NCBI RefSeq assembly: GCF_003130795.1
Contig: NZ_CP029353.1
Location: 2,433,501-2,497,500, forward strand
Reading direction: 5' to 3'
Source of the DNA: Azospirillum thermophilum
GTDB taxonomy: Bacteria; Pseudomonadota; Alphaproteobacteria; Azospirillales; Azospirillaceae
Length of the DNA stretch: 64,000 bases
Both the position numbers and the translations under genes were made by a program. Every line of letters begins with the position of its first letter. The first letter of the stretch is position 1. The notes beneath the pieces are model-generated. The model saw only the letters and a program-made list of their open reading frames with translations, was not told the DNA's origin and ran no database searches. Below, piece after piece: positions 28,482 to 37,679 of this stretch.

Positions 28482-28510
28482 TTGCATCCCCCGCGCGCGG
28501 CGCGTATAAG
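28482..28510 (+). promoter_or_regulatory. Vegetative promoter of rpmI-rplT
   Basis: TTGCAT (28482-28487), 17 bases, TATAAG (28505-28510). Transcription would start near 28517 and give an ~90-nt leader before rpmI. Confidence 0.8.
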
Positions 28511-28588
28511 GCCAACCTTCCACGGGCGGCGAGGCCGGGCCGAAAGGCTCAGGGCATGCCCAACCGTTCCGTTCGGAAGGCCAACCTT
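28508..28588 (+). repeat. 12-nt direct repeat in the rpmI-rplT leader
   Basis: AAGGCCAACCTT occurs at 28508-28519 and again at 28577-28588, perfectly repeated 69 bp apart within the leader before rpmI. L20 is known to repress its own operon by binding the leader in several bacteria, so the repeat may be part of such an RNA structure; this link is inference. Confidence 0.7.
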
Positions 28589-28605
28589 TATCCAAGGAAC
28601 CCGAA

Positions 28606-28806
28606 ATGCCCAAGCTGAAGACCAAGAGCGGCGCCAAGAAGCGCTTCAAGGTGACCGCCTCCGGCAAGGTCCGCGCCCAGGCGGCGTTCAAGCGCCACTG
28701 CCTCGAGCAGAAGTCCCCGAACATGAAGCGCAACGCGCGCGGCATGATGACGCTGTCCGAACCGGACGCGCGCATCGTGCTGAAGAACTGGCTGCGCAAC
28801 GCCTAA
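28606..28806 (+). CDS. rpmI: 50S ribosomal protein L35
   Basis: A 66-residue basic protein of the large ribosomal subunit. [17 protein letters not shown] and the LKNWLRNA end are diagnostic. It is first in an operon with rplT, 20 bp apart. infC, which usually precedes rpmI, is absent; pip lies upstream instead and a dedicated promoter is present. Confidence 0.98.
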   Translation: MPKLKTKSGAKKRFKVTASGKVRAQAAFKRHCLEQKSPNMKRNARGMMTLSEPDARIVLKNWLRNA

Positions 28807-28826
28807 CGCTCGGAAGGATTTAGACC

Positions 28827-29198
28827 ATGGCTCGTGTCAAGCGCGGCGTTACCACCCACGCCCGTCATCGCAAGATCCTGAAGCTCGCCAAGGGCTATCG
28901 GGGCCGCAACTCCACCAATTTCCGCATCGCGATCGAGAAGGTCGAAAAGGCCCTTCAATACGCCTATCGCGACCGCCGCAACAAGAAGCGCGACTTCCGC
29001 GGCCTGTGGATCCAGCGCATCAACGCCGGCGTCCGCCAGTACGGCCTGACCTACTCGCGCTTCATCAACGGCATCAAGCTGGCCGGCATCGAGATCGACC
29101 GCAAGGTCCTCTCCGATCTGGCGGCCCGCGAGCCGGAAGCCTTCAAGACGCTCGTCGACAAGGCCCAGGCCGCTCTCGCCTCCAAGGCCGCCGCCTAA
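28827..29198 (+). CDS. rplT: 50S ribosomal protein L20
   Basis: A 123-residue early-assembly protein of the 50S subunit. [24 protein letters not shown] and [20 protein letters not shown] (seen in parts) are the family hallmarks. Likely the autogenous repressor of the rpmI-rplT operon, by analogy with E. coli and Bacillus. Followed by a hairpin near 29206-29222 and a strong terminator at 29255-29288. Confidence 0.98.
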   Translation: MARVKRGVTTHARHRKILKLAKGYRGRNSTNFRIAIEKVEKALQYAYRDRRNKKRDFRGLWIQRINAGVRQYGLTYSRFINGIKLAGIEIDRKVLSDLAAREPEAFKTLVDKAQAALASKAAA

Positions 29199-29254
29199 GG
29201 ATCGCCCGCGGTTCTCCGCGAGGCGGCCTGACAGCAGGCGCCAGACATCAAGAA

Positions 29255-29288
29255 GGGAGCCGGGCCTCTGGGTCCGGCTCCCTTTTTT
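29255..29288 (+). terminator. Rho-independent terminator between rplT and pheS
   Basis: Stem GGGAGCCGG (29255-29263) and CCGGCTCCC (29274-29282) followed by six T (29283-29288). It lies only 42 bases before pheS, with no obvious promoter in between, so it may act as an attenuator for pheST. Confidence 0.9.
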
Positions 29289-29329
29289 CGTTACGCTCGC
29301 ACTTCCACTCCGTTGGCCGGGACGAACCC

Positions 29330-30397
29330 ATGCTGGACGCGCTGAAAGACGAACTCCTGTCGCAGGTCAAGGCGGCCGCCGACCTCACCGCCCTCGAAGA
29401 GGTGCGGGTCACCGCCCTGGGCAAGAAGGGGCGCATCACCGGCTTCATGAAGGAGCTGGGCGGCCTGTCGCCCGAAGACCGGCGCGAGCGCGGCCAGCAG
29501 CTCAACCTGCTGAAGGACGAGGTTGCCGCCGCCATCGACGCGCGCAAGGCCGAGCTGTCCCGCGCGGCCCTGGAGGCCCGGCTGGCCGCCGAGCGGGTGG
29601 ACGTCACCCTGCCCGTCCGGCCGGAGACCGAGGGACGCATCCACCCGATCAGCCAGACCATGGACGAGATGGTCGCCATCTTCGCCGAGATGGGCTTCGA
29701 GGTCGCCGAAGGGCCGGACATCGAGGACGACTTCCACAATTTCACGGCGCTGAACTTCCCGCCCGGCCACCCGGCGCGCGACATGCACGACACCTTCTAT
29801 CTGCCGGATTCCGCCGACAAGAAGATGCTGCTGCGCACCCACACCAGCCCGGTGCAGGTCCGCACCATGCTGAACAGGAAGCCGCCGATCCGCATCATCG
29901 CGCCGGGGCGCACCTACCGCTCCGACTACGACATGACCCACACCCCGATGTTCCACCAGATCGAGGGGCTGGTCATCGACGAGTCGACCAACATGGGGCA
30001 CCTCAAGGGCTGCCTCGTGGAGTTCTGCCGCGCCTTCTTCGACGTCGACGACCTGCCGCTGCGCTTCCGCCCCAGCTTCTTCCCCTTCACCGAGCCGTCG
30101 GCCGAGGTCGACATCGGCTGCAAGCGCGGCGGCGGCGAGCTGAAGCTCGGCAACTACGGCGACTGGCTGGAGATCCTCGGCTGCGGCATGGTGCATCCCA
30201 ACGTGCTGGAGGCCTGCGGCATCGACAGCAAGCGCTACCAGGGCTTCGCCTTCGGCATGGGCGTGGAGCGCGTGGCGATGCTGAAATACGGCATCCCCGA
30301 CCTGCGCACCTTCTTCGAGGCCGACCTGCGCTGGCTGAAGCACTACGGCTTCGTCCCGCTCGACATCCCGAACATCGCCCACGGCCTGACGCGCTGA
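29330..30397 (+). CDS. pheS: Phenylalanyl-tRNA synthetase alpha subunit
   Basis: A 355-residue class II aminoacyl-tRNA synthetase subunit; with PheT it forms the (alpha-beta)2 enzyme that charges tRNA-Phe. An N-terminal coiled coil (about residues 1-90) is followed by the catalytic core: motif 1 around [19 protein letters not shown], motif 2 [16 protein letters not shown] and motif 3 [18 protein letters not shown]. The frame is open further upstream, but the ATG at 29330 lies after the terminator and gives the normal length. pheT follows 12 bp later. Confidence 0.97.
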   Translation: MLDALKDELLSQVKAAADLTALEEVRVTALGKKGRITGFMKELGGLSPEDRRERGQQLNLLKDEVAAAIDARKAELSRAALEARLAAERVDVTLPVRPETEGRIHPISQTMDEMVAIFAEMGFEVAEGPDIEDDFHNFTALNFPPGHPARDMHDTFYLPDSADKKMLLRTHTSPVQVRTMLNRKPPIRIIAPGRTYRSDYDMTHTPMFHQIEGLVIDESTNMGHLKGCLVEFCRAFFDVDDLPLRFRPSFFPFTEPSAEVDIGCKRGGGELKLGNYGDWLEILGCGMVHPNVLEACGIDSKRYQGFAFGMGVERVAMLKYGIPDLRTFFEADLRWLKHYGFVPLDIPNIAHGLTR

Positions 30398-30409
30398 GGA
30401 ACCGGACCC

Positions 30410-32821
30410 ATGAAGTTCACGCTGTCCTGGCTGAAGGACCATCTGGAAACCGACGCCACGCTCGACCAGATCACGGAGAAGCTGACCGCCCTCGGCCTGG
30501 AGGTCGAAGGGGTGGAGGACCGGTCGAAGGAGCTGGCGCCCTTCCGGGTCGCCCAGGTCGTCTCGGCGGAAAAGCACCCCGACGCCGACAAGCTGCGCGT
30601 GCTGACGGTCGATACCGGCAGTGAGAAACTGCAGGTCGTCTGCGGCGCCCCCAACGCGCGCGCCGGCATGAAGGGCGTCTTCGCCCCGGTCGGGACCTAT
30701 GTCCCGGGCTCCGACATCACGCTGAAGAAGGGCGTCATCCGCGGCGTCGAGTCGAACGGCATGATGTGCTCGGAGCGTGAGTTGAAGCTTTCCGAGGAAC
30801 ACAACGGCATCATCGACCTGCCGGAGGATGCGCCGGTCGGCGTCCCCTTCGCCGACTATGCCGGCCTCGGCGACCCGGTCATCGACATCAACCTGACGCC
30901 CGACCGCGCCGACTGCGCCGGCGTGCGCGGCATCGCCCGCGACCTCGCGGCGGCCGGCCTCGGCCGGCTGAAGCCGCTGACCGAGGGGCGGCTGGACGCC
31001 ACCCCGGTCCCCGGTTCCTTCAAAAGTCCGATCGGGGTCGAGATCGAGGCGCCGGACGCCTGCCCCTACTATGTCGGCCGCTATTTCCGCGGGGTGAAGA
31101 ACGGCCCGTCGCCCAAGTGGCTGCAGGACAAGCTGACGGCCATCGGCCTGCGCCCGATCTCCATCCTGGTGGACATCACCAACTACATCACCTTCGACGT
31201 GTCCCGTCCGCTGCACGCCTTCGACGCCGACAAGGTGACCGGCGGCATCGTCGTGCGGCTGGCGCGCGAGGGGGAGACGCTGCCGGCGCTGAACGGCAAG
31301 GAATATGCGCTCGACCCGTCCATGACGGTGATCGCCGATCATGAGCGGGCCGAGGCGCTGGGCGGCATCATCGGCGGCGAGACTTCCGGCTGCACCGAGG
31401 TGACGACCAACGTCTTCCTCGAAGCCGCCATCTTCGACACCGTCCGCACCGCGCAGACCGGCCGCAAGCTGGGCGTGGAGTCCGACGCCCGCTACCGGCT
31501 GGAGCGCGGCGTCGATCCCGCCGCGGTGGTCGAGGGGATCGAGCGGGCGACCCGCCTGATCCTCGATCTGTGCGGCGGCGAGGCGTCGGAGATCGTCATC
31601 GCCGGGGCGGAGCCGTCCTGGCGCCGCAGCCTGACGCTGCGCCCCGGCCGGGTGAAGACCCTGGGCGGCGTCGACCTGCCGCGCGACGAGCAGCTCCGCA
31701 TCCTCACCGACCTCGGCTTCGCCATCGAGGGCGAGGACGACGACGGCAGCCTGCATGTCGGCGTCCCCTCCTGGCGCGCCGACGTCCATGGCGAGGCCGA
31801 TCTGGTGGAGGAGGTGCTGCGCGTCCACGGCTTCGACGCCATCCCGGCGACGCCGCTGCCGCGCGAGACCGTGCTGGCCCGCCCGGCCCTGTCGCTGAAG
31901 CAGCGCCGGGTGATGCTCGCCAAGCGCACGCTGGCCGGGCGCGGCCTGTCGGAAGCGGTCACCTGGTCCTTCCTCGCCTCCCCCGTCGCGGATCTGTTCG
32001 GCGGGGTGGCGGACGGGCTGCGGCTGGTCAACCCGATCAGCAGCGACCTCGACGTCATGCGGCCGTCGATCCTGCCGAACCTGATCCAGGCGGCCGGCCG
32101 CAACGCCGACCGCGGCTATGCCGACGCCGGCCTGTTCGAGGTCGGCCCGGCCTTCCGCAGCCCGGCGCCGGACGGGCAGGACACCGTCGCCGCCGGCATC
32201 CGCGCCGGCAACGCGGTGCCGCGCCACTGGGCGGTGAAGGCCCGCGCCGTCGACCTGTTCGACGCCAAGGCCGACGCGCTGGCCGTGCTGGAGGCGGCGG
32301 GCGCCCCGACGGCCAACCTGCAGGTCACCACCGACGCCCCCGGCTGGTACCATCCCGGCCGGTCCGGCGTGCTGCGACTCGGCCCGACCGTGATGGCGCG
32401 CTTCGGCGAGATCCATCCCTCGGTGCTGGAGACGCTGGGCGTCAAGGGCCCGCTGGTCGGCTTCGAGGTCCTGCTGGATGCCGTGCCGCTGCCCAAGAAG
32501 AAGGGCGGCACCGCCAAGCCGATGCTGCAGCTCTCGCCTTTCCAGCCGGTGGAGCGCGACTTCGCCTTCGTCGTCGACCGCGACGTCGAGACGGACAAGA
32601 TCGTCCGTGCCGCCCGCGGCGGCGACAAGGCGCTGGTCAGGGAGGTGTCGGTGTTCGACATCTACCAGGGGCCGGGGGTGGAGGACGGCCGGAAGTCCGT
32701 CGCCATCTCCGTCACCTACCAGCCGACCGACCGCACCCTGACCGACGAGGAGATCGAGGCGGTCGGACAGAAGATCGTCGCCTCGGTCATCAAGGCGACC
32801 GGCGGCAGCCTGCGCGGCTGA
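30410..32821 (+). CDS. pheT: Phenylalanyl-tRNA synthetase beta subunit
   Basis: An 803-residue subunit of phenylalanyl-tRNA synthetase. The EMAP/OB tRNA-binding domain (residues ~40-150: VAQVVSAEKHPDADKLRVL, CGAPNARAGMKG), the B3/4 editing domain, the B5 domain and the catalytic-like core are in order, and the C-terminal anticodon-binding (FDX-ACB) domain ends in LTDEEIEAVGQKIV. Standard length and no breaks. It is co-transcribed with pheS and ended by the terminator at 32873-32901. Confidence 0.97.
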   Translation: MKFTLSWLKDHLETDATLDQITEKLTALGLEVEGVEDRSKELAPFRVAQVVSAEKHPDADKLRVLTVDTGSEKLQVVCGAPNARAGMKGVFAPVGTYVPGSDITLKKGVIRGVESNGMMCSERELKLSEEHNGIIDLPEDAPVGVPFADYAGLGDPVIDINLTPDRADCAGVRGIARDLAAAGLGRLKPLTEGRLDATPVPGSFKSPIGVEIEAPDACPYYVGRYFRGVKNGPSPKWLQDKLTAIGLRPISILVDITNYITFDVSRPLHAFDADKVTGGIVVRLAREGETLPALNGKEYALDPSMTVIADHERAEALGGIIGGETSGCTEVTTNVFLEAAIFDTVRTAQTGRKLGVESDARYRLERGVDPAAVVEGIERATRLILDLCGGEASEIVIAGAEPSWRRSLTLRPGRVKTLGGVDLPRDEQLRILTDLGFAIEGEDDDGSLHVGVPSWRADVHGEADLVEEVLRVHGFDAIPATPLPRETVLARPALSLKQRRVMLAKRTLAGRGLSEAVTWSFLASPVADLFGGVADGLRLVNPISSDLDVMRPSILPNLIQAAGRNADRGYADAGLFEVGPAFRSPAPDGQDTVAAGIRAGNAVPRHWAVKARAVDLFDAKADALAVLEAAGAPTANLQVTTDAPGWYHPGRSGVLRLGPTVMARFGEIHPSVLETLGVKGPLVGFEVLLDAVPLPKKKGGTAKPMLQLSPFQPVERDFAFVVDRDVETDKIVRAARGGDKALVREVSVFDIYQGPGVEDGRKSVAISVTYQPTDRTLTDEEIEAVGQKIVASVIKATGGSLRG

Positions 32822-32872
32822 TCGCCCGGACCGTTCGGCATCCGGACCGATCGGCCCCCGTTCTTACGAAAG

Positions 32873-32901
32873 GAGCCTCCGCCCCGGCGGGGGCTCTTTT
32901 T
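32873..32901 (+). terminator. Rho-independent terminator of pheST
   Basis: Stem GAGCCTCCGCC (32873-32883) and GGCGGGGGCTC (32886-32896) with one G-T pair, followed by five T (32897-32901). Confidence 0.9.
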
Positions 32902-33005
32902 CGTTGTACCGTCCGTGTCCCGGGTCGGCAGGTCCAGGAAACGAAAGGGCAAGGCTGCAACCGGTTCGCGCATTGCCGCAACCCGGCAGGATTTTCCTAC
33001 GCATA

Positions 33006-33027
33006 TGATCAAGGACCGTCTTGATCA
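33006..33027. promoter_or_regulatory. Inverted repeat upstream of a receiver gene, possible operator
   Basis: TGATCAAG (33006-33013), GACCGT, CTTGATCA (33020-33027): perfect 8-bp arms. It sits ~220 bp before the receiver gene. No regulator can be assigned. Confidence 0.5.
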
Positions 33028-33246
33028 GGCCCTTCTCCAGACCAAGGCATGGCGGCGTTATATTTCCTAAATTCGAAGCGAATTCTGTCGGTTTCCGGCC
33101 TATTGAGGGGGTGGGGATCGCTCCGGCCTTCTTTCGGACATCCACCTCCGGGCGGAGCGATCACCGAAAGACCACATCCGTAGAGGTGGTTGCTTGCTCT
33201 TGGATAGGCTTTGTCGAACGTTGACCGAACGCGCGAGGCACTCCTG

Positions 33247-33669
33247 ATGATGGCCATACTTCCTGACCGGACGCTCGTGACCCCCGCCCCCCAGGCGATC
33301 GGCGGCACGGTGATCGTCGTGGACGACGACGCCTCCATCGTCGAAGGGCTGGCCCTGCTGCTGGATGGCTGGGGATACGAGGTCCTGACGGCGATGACCC
33401 TGGCGCAGCTCGACGACCGTCTGCGCCAGCGGCCGGTCCTGCCCGATCTGGTGGTCGCCGACCATTTCCTGCCCGGCGGCGAGACCGGCGTGCAGGCGGT
33501 GGAGCTGGTGCGCAGCCATGCCGGCCGGCCGGTGCCGGCGATCATCCTGACCGGCGACACCACGCCGGAGCGCGAGACGGAGGCGGCGGCGCTGGGCTGC
33601 CGGCTGCTGCACAAGCCGGTGCAGGTCGCCCCGCTGCGCGACGCGGTGGACGCCCTGATCCGCTGCTGA
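33247..33669 (+). CDS. Single-domain response regulator (receiver)
   Basis: A 140-residue CheY-like protein without output domain. VIVVDDDASIVEG gives the acidic pocket, DLVVADHFLPGGETG the phospho-acceptor Asp, the Thr lies in ILTGDT and the Lys in LLHKPV, so it is competent. Its sequence resembles receivers found on hybrid kinases. The frame is open to 33211, but the double ATG at 33247 is the first with a purine-rich element upstream. It is convergent with the HD-GYP gene, 24 bp away; its kinase is not evident. Confidence 0.88.
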   Translation: MMAILPDRTLVTPAPQAIGGTVIVVDDDASIVEGLALLLDGWGYEVLTAMTLAQLDDRLRQRPVLPDLVVADHFLPGGETGVQAVELVRSHAGRPVPAIILTGDTTPERETEAAALGCRLLHKPVQVAPLRDAVDALIRC

Positions 33670-33693
33670 GGCGTCCGGCGGTCCCCGCTCCCC

Positions 33694-35276
33694 CTACAGC
33701 TCTTCGGCGATGTCGAGAAAGGCGTCGACCACCCGGGGATCGTAGCGGATGCCCGACAGGCGGCGGATGTCCTCCACCGCCGCCTGATGGCTGCGGGCGG
33801 GGCGGTAGGGACGGTCGCGGGTGATGGCGTCGTAGGCGTCGGCCACCGCGACGATCCGGGCACTCAGCGGGATCCGCTCTCCGCGCAGCCCGTCGGGATA
33901 GCCGCTGCCGTCCCAGTTCTCGTGATGCGACCGGGCGATCTCCGCCCCCAGATGCAGATGGCTGCGGTCTTCCGCCAGACGGCTCGCCCGGTCCAGCAGG
34001 GTGGCGCCGGCCAGCGTGTGCTTCTGCATCGCCGCCCGCTCCGACTCGTCGAGCGGGCCGGACTTGCCGAGGATCGCCGGCTCCACCGTCGCATTGCCCA
34101 CGTCGTGCAGGATGGCGGCGAGCCCGACCATGCCCAGGAAGGGCTCGTCGATGGTGTCGCGGTAGAACCCCTGCTGGTGCAGCCGGCGGGCCAGCCGCTC
34201 CGTCACCGCGGCGATGCGCAGCGAGCGTTCGAACCGGCTGCCGCTGCGGCTCTCCTCCGGCTCGCCGCCCGCCCGCTCGGCAAGGTCGGCCAGCGCCGCC
34301 AGCGTGCCCTCCTGCGCCCGGTGCAGCATCTCGTAGCGGTGCAGGTTGTCGAATCCGATGGAGATCTTGCCGCAGAACAGCTCGATCAGCCGGCGGTCGA
34401 GGTCGGACAGCGGCCGGTCGGACCGCAGGTAGACGACGTTCTCACGGTCGTTCGGCGCCCGGATGTAGAGCGTGCAGTGGTCGCCGGCGAACTGGTGTCC
34501 GCGGCTCTCCAGGCAGCGGCGCACCGCCTCCAGCACGGCGGGATCGACATGCTCGGTCGCCGGCTCGTCGATCAGCGCCTCGTACCGGCCCGATCCGGCC
34601 AGGACATAGAGCCCCTCGGGCGCATTGTCGCGCACGTCGCGGCGCTGCACGCACAGGATGGCGTCCGGCCCCACCCCCAGCATGCCGGAAAGCTGCGTCA
34701 GCACCCCGCGGCGAAGAGCTTCATCGAACGCACGCGGAACAGCGACGACGACGCCTCGATGATCTTCTCCAGCCCGCGGCGGTTCGCCTCGATGGTGGTG
34801 ATGTCCTCGTAGGAGCGCAGCGCCGCGACCGTCGTGGTGAAGAGCTGCTGGGCGGTGAGCTGCGTCTTCGCCTTGTAGTCGTTGATGTCGTAGTCGAGGA
34901 TCACCGCCCGTTCCGGCGCCTGTCCCGGCTGGCCGGTGCGCAGGATGATGCGGACGTGGCGGTTCTTCAGCTCCTCCCGGATATGGTGGACGAGCTGCAG
35001 CCCGGCGTCGTCGGTCTCCATCACCACGTCCAGCAGGATGATGGCGATGTCCGTCTCGCTGGCCAGCACGCGCCGCGCCTCGGCGGCGGAGAAGGCCGAG
35101 ATGAAGTGGGCCGGGCGGCCCTTGTAGACGAAGTCGGCGAGCACGAGCTTGGTGATCGCATGCACTTCCGGCTCGTCGTCGACGATCAGCATCTTCCAGC
35201 ATTTGCCGGGTTCCGCCGCGCCGCCGCCGCCATCCGCCTCGTCCAGGAAGAACAGATCGTCGTCCGTGTCGCTCAT
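33694..35276 (-). pseudogene. REC-DUF3369-HD-GYP response regulator, frameshifted
   Basis: Two frames together make one protein of a known architecture: receiver (LIVDDEPEVHAIT, IILLDVVMETDDAG), DUF3369 and a C-terminal HD-GYP cyclic-di-GMP phosphodiesterase domain (HDVGNATVEPAIL, HHENWDGSGYPDGL). The first frame (35276 to ~34698) ends ...RVRSMKLFAAGC, while the other resumes as GVLTQLSGMLGV. Adding one base in the C-run at 34704-34707 joins them as MKLFAAGVLTQLSGML and gives 527 residues. The catalytic HD and GYP residues are intact, so the true gene is probably functional and the break a sequencing error. It may lower cyclic-di-GMP in response to an unknown kinase. Confidence 0.85.
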
Positions 35277-35362
35277 CGCTTGCTACAGCCCTGCTGCCGG
35301 GTGGCCCTTGGCCGGGACGTGAACCGGCGGGCAATATCATGGAAAAAATACATTAAGAAAGG

Positions 35363-36313
35363 TCAAAAAGTTTCAAGTTCGATCACGTTACAATCGATCC
35401 CGCGCTGTGCCAGAGTGCCGCAGACCCCATCCACCTGCAACCGCGTGAACGGCCCTACCCCTACGTCGTACAAGGCCCTGCCGCCGCGGAAGACCGGCCA
35501 GACCATCGGCGGCAGCTCCCGGTAGGCAGCCCCCGGTCCGGCGGCGAAGCTCTGCCAGGCGCGCATCCCCTCGGCATGGTTCAGGTACTGGCCGAGCTTC
35601 ACGGCATAGAGCATGCCGGGCTCCAGCGGCGGCATGCCCGGCAGCGGATAGGGCGCCACCACCCCGATCAGCCCGTCCACCGGGGCGATGGCGCGGGTCC
35701 GGCCGGGCAGGGTCAGGGTGGCCTGCCCGTTGGACACGTCGAGCAGTCCGACGACGTCGCCCTTGCGCAGCGTGAAGCCGCGGCGCTTGCGGTTGTCGAG
35801 GATCTCGGTGGCGGAGATCGGGCGGGAGGCGACGACATAGCCCTGGGCCGGCACCTGGGCGGCCAGATCCCAGGCGGCCTTCGGCACCACCGCGGCGGTG
35901 CGGCCGCTGGCGGCCGCTGCCGGCTCCCCCGGCTTGGCCGGTTTGGGCGGCGCCGCCGTCGCCCCGCCGATGGAGGCGCGGCCGGTGATCATCAGGGCCG
36001 GATCCAGCGAATCGGACGGGACGTAGCCGATGGGCTGGCCGCCGATGGCCACCTTGGTCCAGGAGGTGCCGCGCGGCGTGTCGAGCGCGTTCAGCACCTT
36101 GCCCTGCTGCAGGGTCATGATGATGCGGGCCTCCTGCGAGGGGCCGATGCGCACCTCCACGTCGCGGTTCAGCACCGCCTCTCCCGACAGCGGGGCGCCG
36201 ATCGCGACGGGGCTTTCCGCCAGCGCCGGCCCGGGCGGCATCCCGCCCAGCAGCGCCGCCAGCAGCCAGGCCGCCCCCAACGCCCGTCCCCACCAGCCCG
36301 TCATCGCCCGCAT
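35363..36313 (-). CDS. Exported SH3/SPOR-like domain protein
   Basis: A 316-residue protein with a signal peptide (ALGAAWLLAALLGGMPPGPALA), a bacterial SH3-like domain at residues ~45-105 (VLNRDVEVRIGPSQEARIIM, KVAIGGQPIGYVPS), a Pro/Ala linker, a middle region (SATEILDNRKRRGFTLRKGDVVG) and a SPOR-like C-terminus (YAVKLGQYLNHAEGMRAWQS ... DVGVGPFTRLQV). SH3 and SPOR modules usually bind peptidoglycan, so it probably acts at the cell wall; the exact role is unknown. It is transcribed in the same direction as the following LysR gene's upstream neighbour but appears monocistronic. Confidence 0.78.
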   Translation of the reverse strand: MRAMTGWWGRALGAAWLLAALLGGMPPGPALAESPVAIGAPLSGEAVLNRDVEVRIGPSQEARIIMTLQQGKVLNALDTPRGTSWTKVAIGGQPIGYVPSDSLDPALMITGRASIGGATAAPPKPAKPGEPAAAASGRTAAVVPKAAWDLAAQVPAQGYVVASRPISATEILDNRKRRGFTLRKGDVVGLLDVSNGQATLTLPGRTRAIAPVDGLIGVVAPYPLPGMPPLEPGMLYAVKLGQYLNHAEGMRAWQSFAAGPGAAYRELPPMVWPVFRGGRALYDVGVGPFTRLQVDGVCGTLAQRGIDCNVIELETF

Positions 36314-36353
36314 CCCCGTCTTGGCCGTTCCGTCCCACTATAGATAGGACGGG

Positions 36354-37205
36354 TTATCCCAACAGGTCGTGAATCGCATCGGCAAGACGGCGCACCGGCG
36401 GCGACAGCGGGCCGGGCGCGCGGTGCAGCGCCATGTCCACGTCGGGCAGCTCGGGAAAGCCGTCCGCCGGTCCCAGCCGGCGGAGCTGGGGCGGCACGGT
36501 GCAGGCCTCCATGGCGGTGACGCCGAGGCCGCCGAGCACGGCGCCATGGACGGCGACGACGCTCTTGCTGGTGAAGACGGTGCGCCAGCCGCGCCCCATC
36601 CGCTCCAACGCCGAAACCGCGAGGTCGCGCACCACGCAGCCCTTGGGAAACAGGGCGAGCGGCAGGGGATCGGACTGCTCCACCCCCGGGGCCGGCGGGG
36701 CGACCCAGACCGTGCGCTCCTTGCGGATCAGCTCGCCGGTCCGGTCCTCCGGGTGGCGGGTGACCAGCACCAGGTCGTACTGGCCGCGGCCGATCCCGGC
36801 GATCAGGTCCGGGCTGTTGCCGCAGACCACCTCCACCATCACCTCCGGGTCGGTGCCGGCGAAGCGGGCCAGCACGTCGGGCAGCAGCATGGTGGCATAA
36901 TCGTCGGGCGTGCCGATGCGGACGCTGGCGACCGTGCTGGTGCGGCGCATCAGGGCCATCACCTCGTCGTTCAGCGTCAGCATGCGGCGGGCGTAGGTCA
37001 GCAGCACCTCGCCGTCGCGGGTCAGCCGCACGCCCTTGGTGTCGCGTTCGAAGACGCGCTTGCCCACCGCCTCCTCCAGCCGGCGCACCTGCTGGCTGAC
37101 CGCGGCCTGGGTCCGCCCGACCAGCTCCCCGGCCCGCGTGAAGCTGAGCGTTTCGGCAACCGCCACGAAGGCGCGCAGCAGGTCGGTGTCGAGATTGGCG
37201 GGCAT
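36354..37205 (-). CDS. LysR-family regulator, LrhA/HexA-like
   Basis: A 283-residue regulator: winged helix at residues ~5-62 (FVAVAETLSFTRAGELVGRT, QAAVSQQVRRLEEAVG), then an effector domain starting SVRIGTPDDYATMLLPDVL, which is closest to the LrhA/HexA group. Start placed at the ATG at 37205; a GTG at 37223 is also in frame. It is divergent from a small ORF at 37428 with a perfect 7-bp inverted repeat between them, so it likely controls that gene and itself. LrhA homologues govern motility or virulence in enterobacteria; the role here is unknown. Confidence 0.87.
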   Translation of the reverse strand: MPANLDTDLLRAFVAVAETLSFTRAGELVGRTQAAVSQQVRRLEEAVGKRVFERDTKGVRLTRDGEVLLTYARRMLTLNDEVMALMRRTSTVASVRIGTPDDYATMLLPDVLARFAGTDPEVMVEVVCGNSPDLIAGIGRGQYDLVLVTRHPEDRTGELIRKERTVWVAPPAPGVEQSDPLPLALFPKGCVVRDLAVSALERMGRGWRTVFTSKSVVAVHGAVLGGLGVTAMEACTVPPQLRRLGPADGFPELPDVDMALHRAPGPLSPPVRRLADAIHDLLG

Positions 37206-37348
37206 GGGAGACTCGGGTTGCACCGGCGGACAGGCGCCGGCCCTGGGACCATCGGCAGGATCATTGAAGCAGACCGTCCCGGCCGCCGCAATGCGGGCCG
37301 CGGCGGGTCAGAGGCGCATCCCGCTCATTACGGGGGATAATGACCTCA

Positions 37349-37375
37349 TAAAGCCTATTCGTTTCATCGGCTTTA
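37349..37375. promoter_or_regulatory. Candidate operator between lysR and a small divergent ORF
   Basis: TAAAGCC (37349-37355), 13 bases, GGCTTTA (37369-37375): perfect 7-bp inverted repeat in the divergent gap, typical in size for a LysR binding site. Confidence 0.65.
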
Positions 37376-37427
37376 CGGTCCGCGTCATGGTGGGGCCAAC
37401 CAACCCGAAAAGAACGGAACCACCACC

Positions 37428-37598
37428 ATGGGCGTCTTCGACGCGATCACCACCATCGTGCTGGAGGCCGGCCGCATGGAGCGGCCCCAGCGCCCGATGA
37501 AGCCGCTGCGGGAGCCTGTCCGCCTGCGGCTGAGCCATATGCCGGACCTGCGCAACTGCGGTCCGCTGCTGGTCCTGCTGGGCATCCTGATCCCTTGA
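37428..37598 (+). CDS. Small ORF (56 aa) divergent from LrhA-like regulator
   Basis: ATG at 37428 to TGA at 37596-37598. It begins MGVFDAITTIVLEAG, has a basic middle (RPMKPLREPVRLRLSH) and a hydrophobic C-terminus (GPLLVLLGILIP). I do not recognise a family. Support comes from its position: it is divergent from the LysR gene, with the candidate operator 53 bases ahead, and its codon use matches neighbours. It could be a small membrane protein. Confidence 0.5.
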   Translation: MGVFDAITTIVLEAGRMERPQRPMKPLREPVRLRLSHMPDLRNCGPLLVLLGILIP

Positions 37599-37679
37599 AC
37601 CCAGCGACCTGGCCGCCGCCCGATCCCCACGAGGGGCGGGCGGCGGCCTTTCTTTATCGGTCGGGAGCACCTGCCGCGG

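Larger units (their letters stand above)
32822..33246 (+). other. 425-bp gene-free region between pheT and a receiver gene
   Basis: Holds the pheT terminator, an 8-bp inverted repeat (33006-33027) and an AT-richer stretch with AATTCG-AAG-CGAATT (33070-33084), probably the promoter/operator region of the receiver gene at 33247. No protein-coding frame is convincing. Confidence 0.65.

Noticed and set aside
29199..29330. Phe-rich leader peptide controlling pheST as in E. coli.
   Set aside because: No short frame with a Phe run was found before the terminator.
29291..32416. Long minus-strand open frame opposite pheS and pheT.
   Set aside because: Shadow of the synthetase genes, not a real reading frame.
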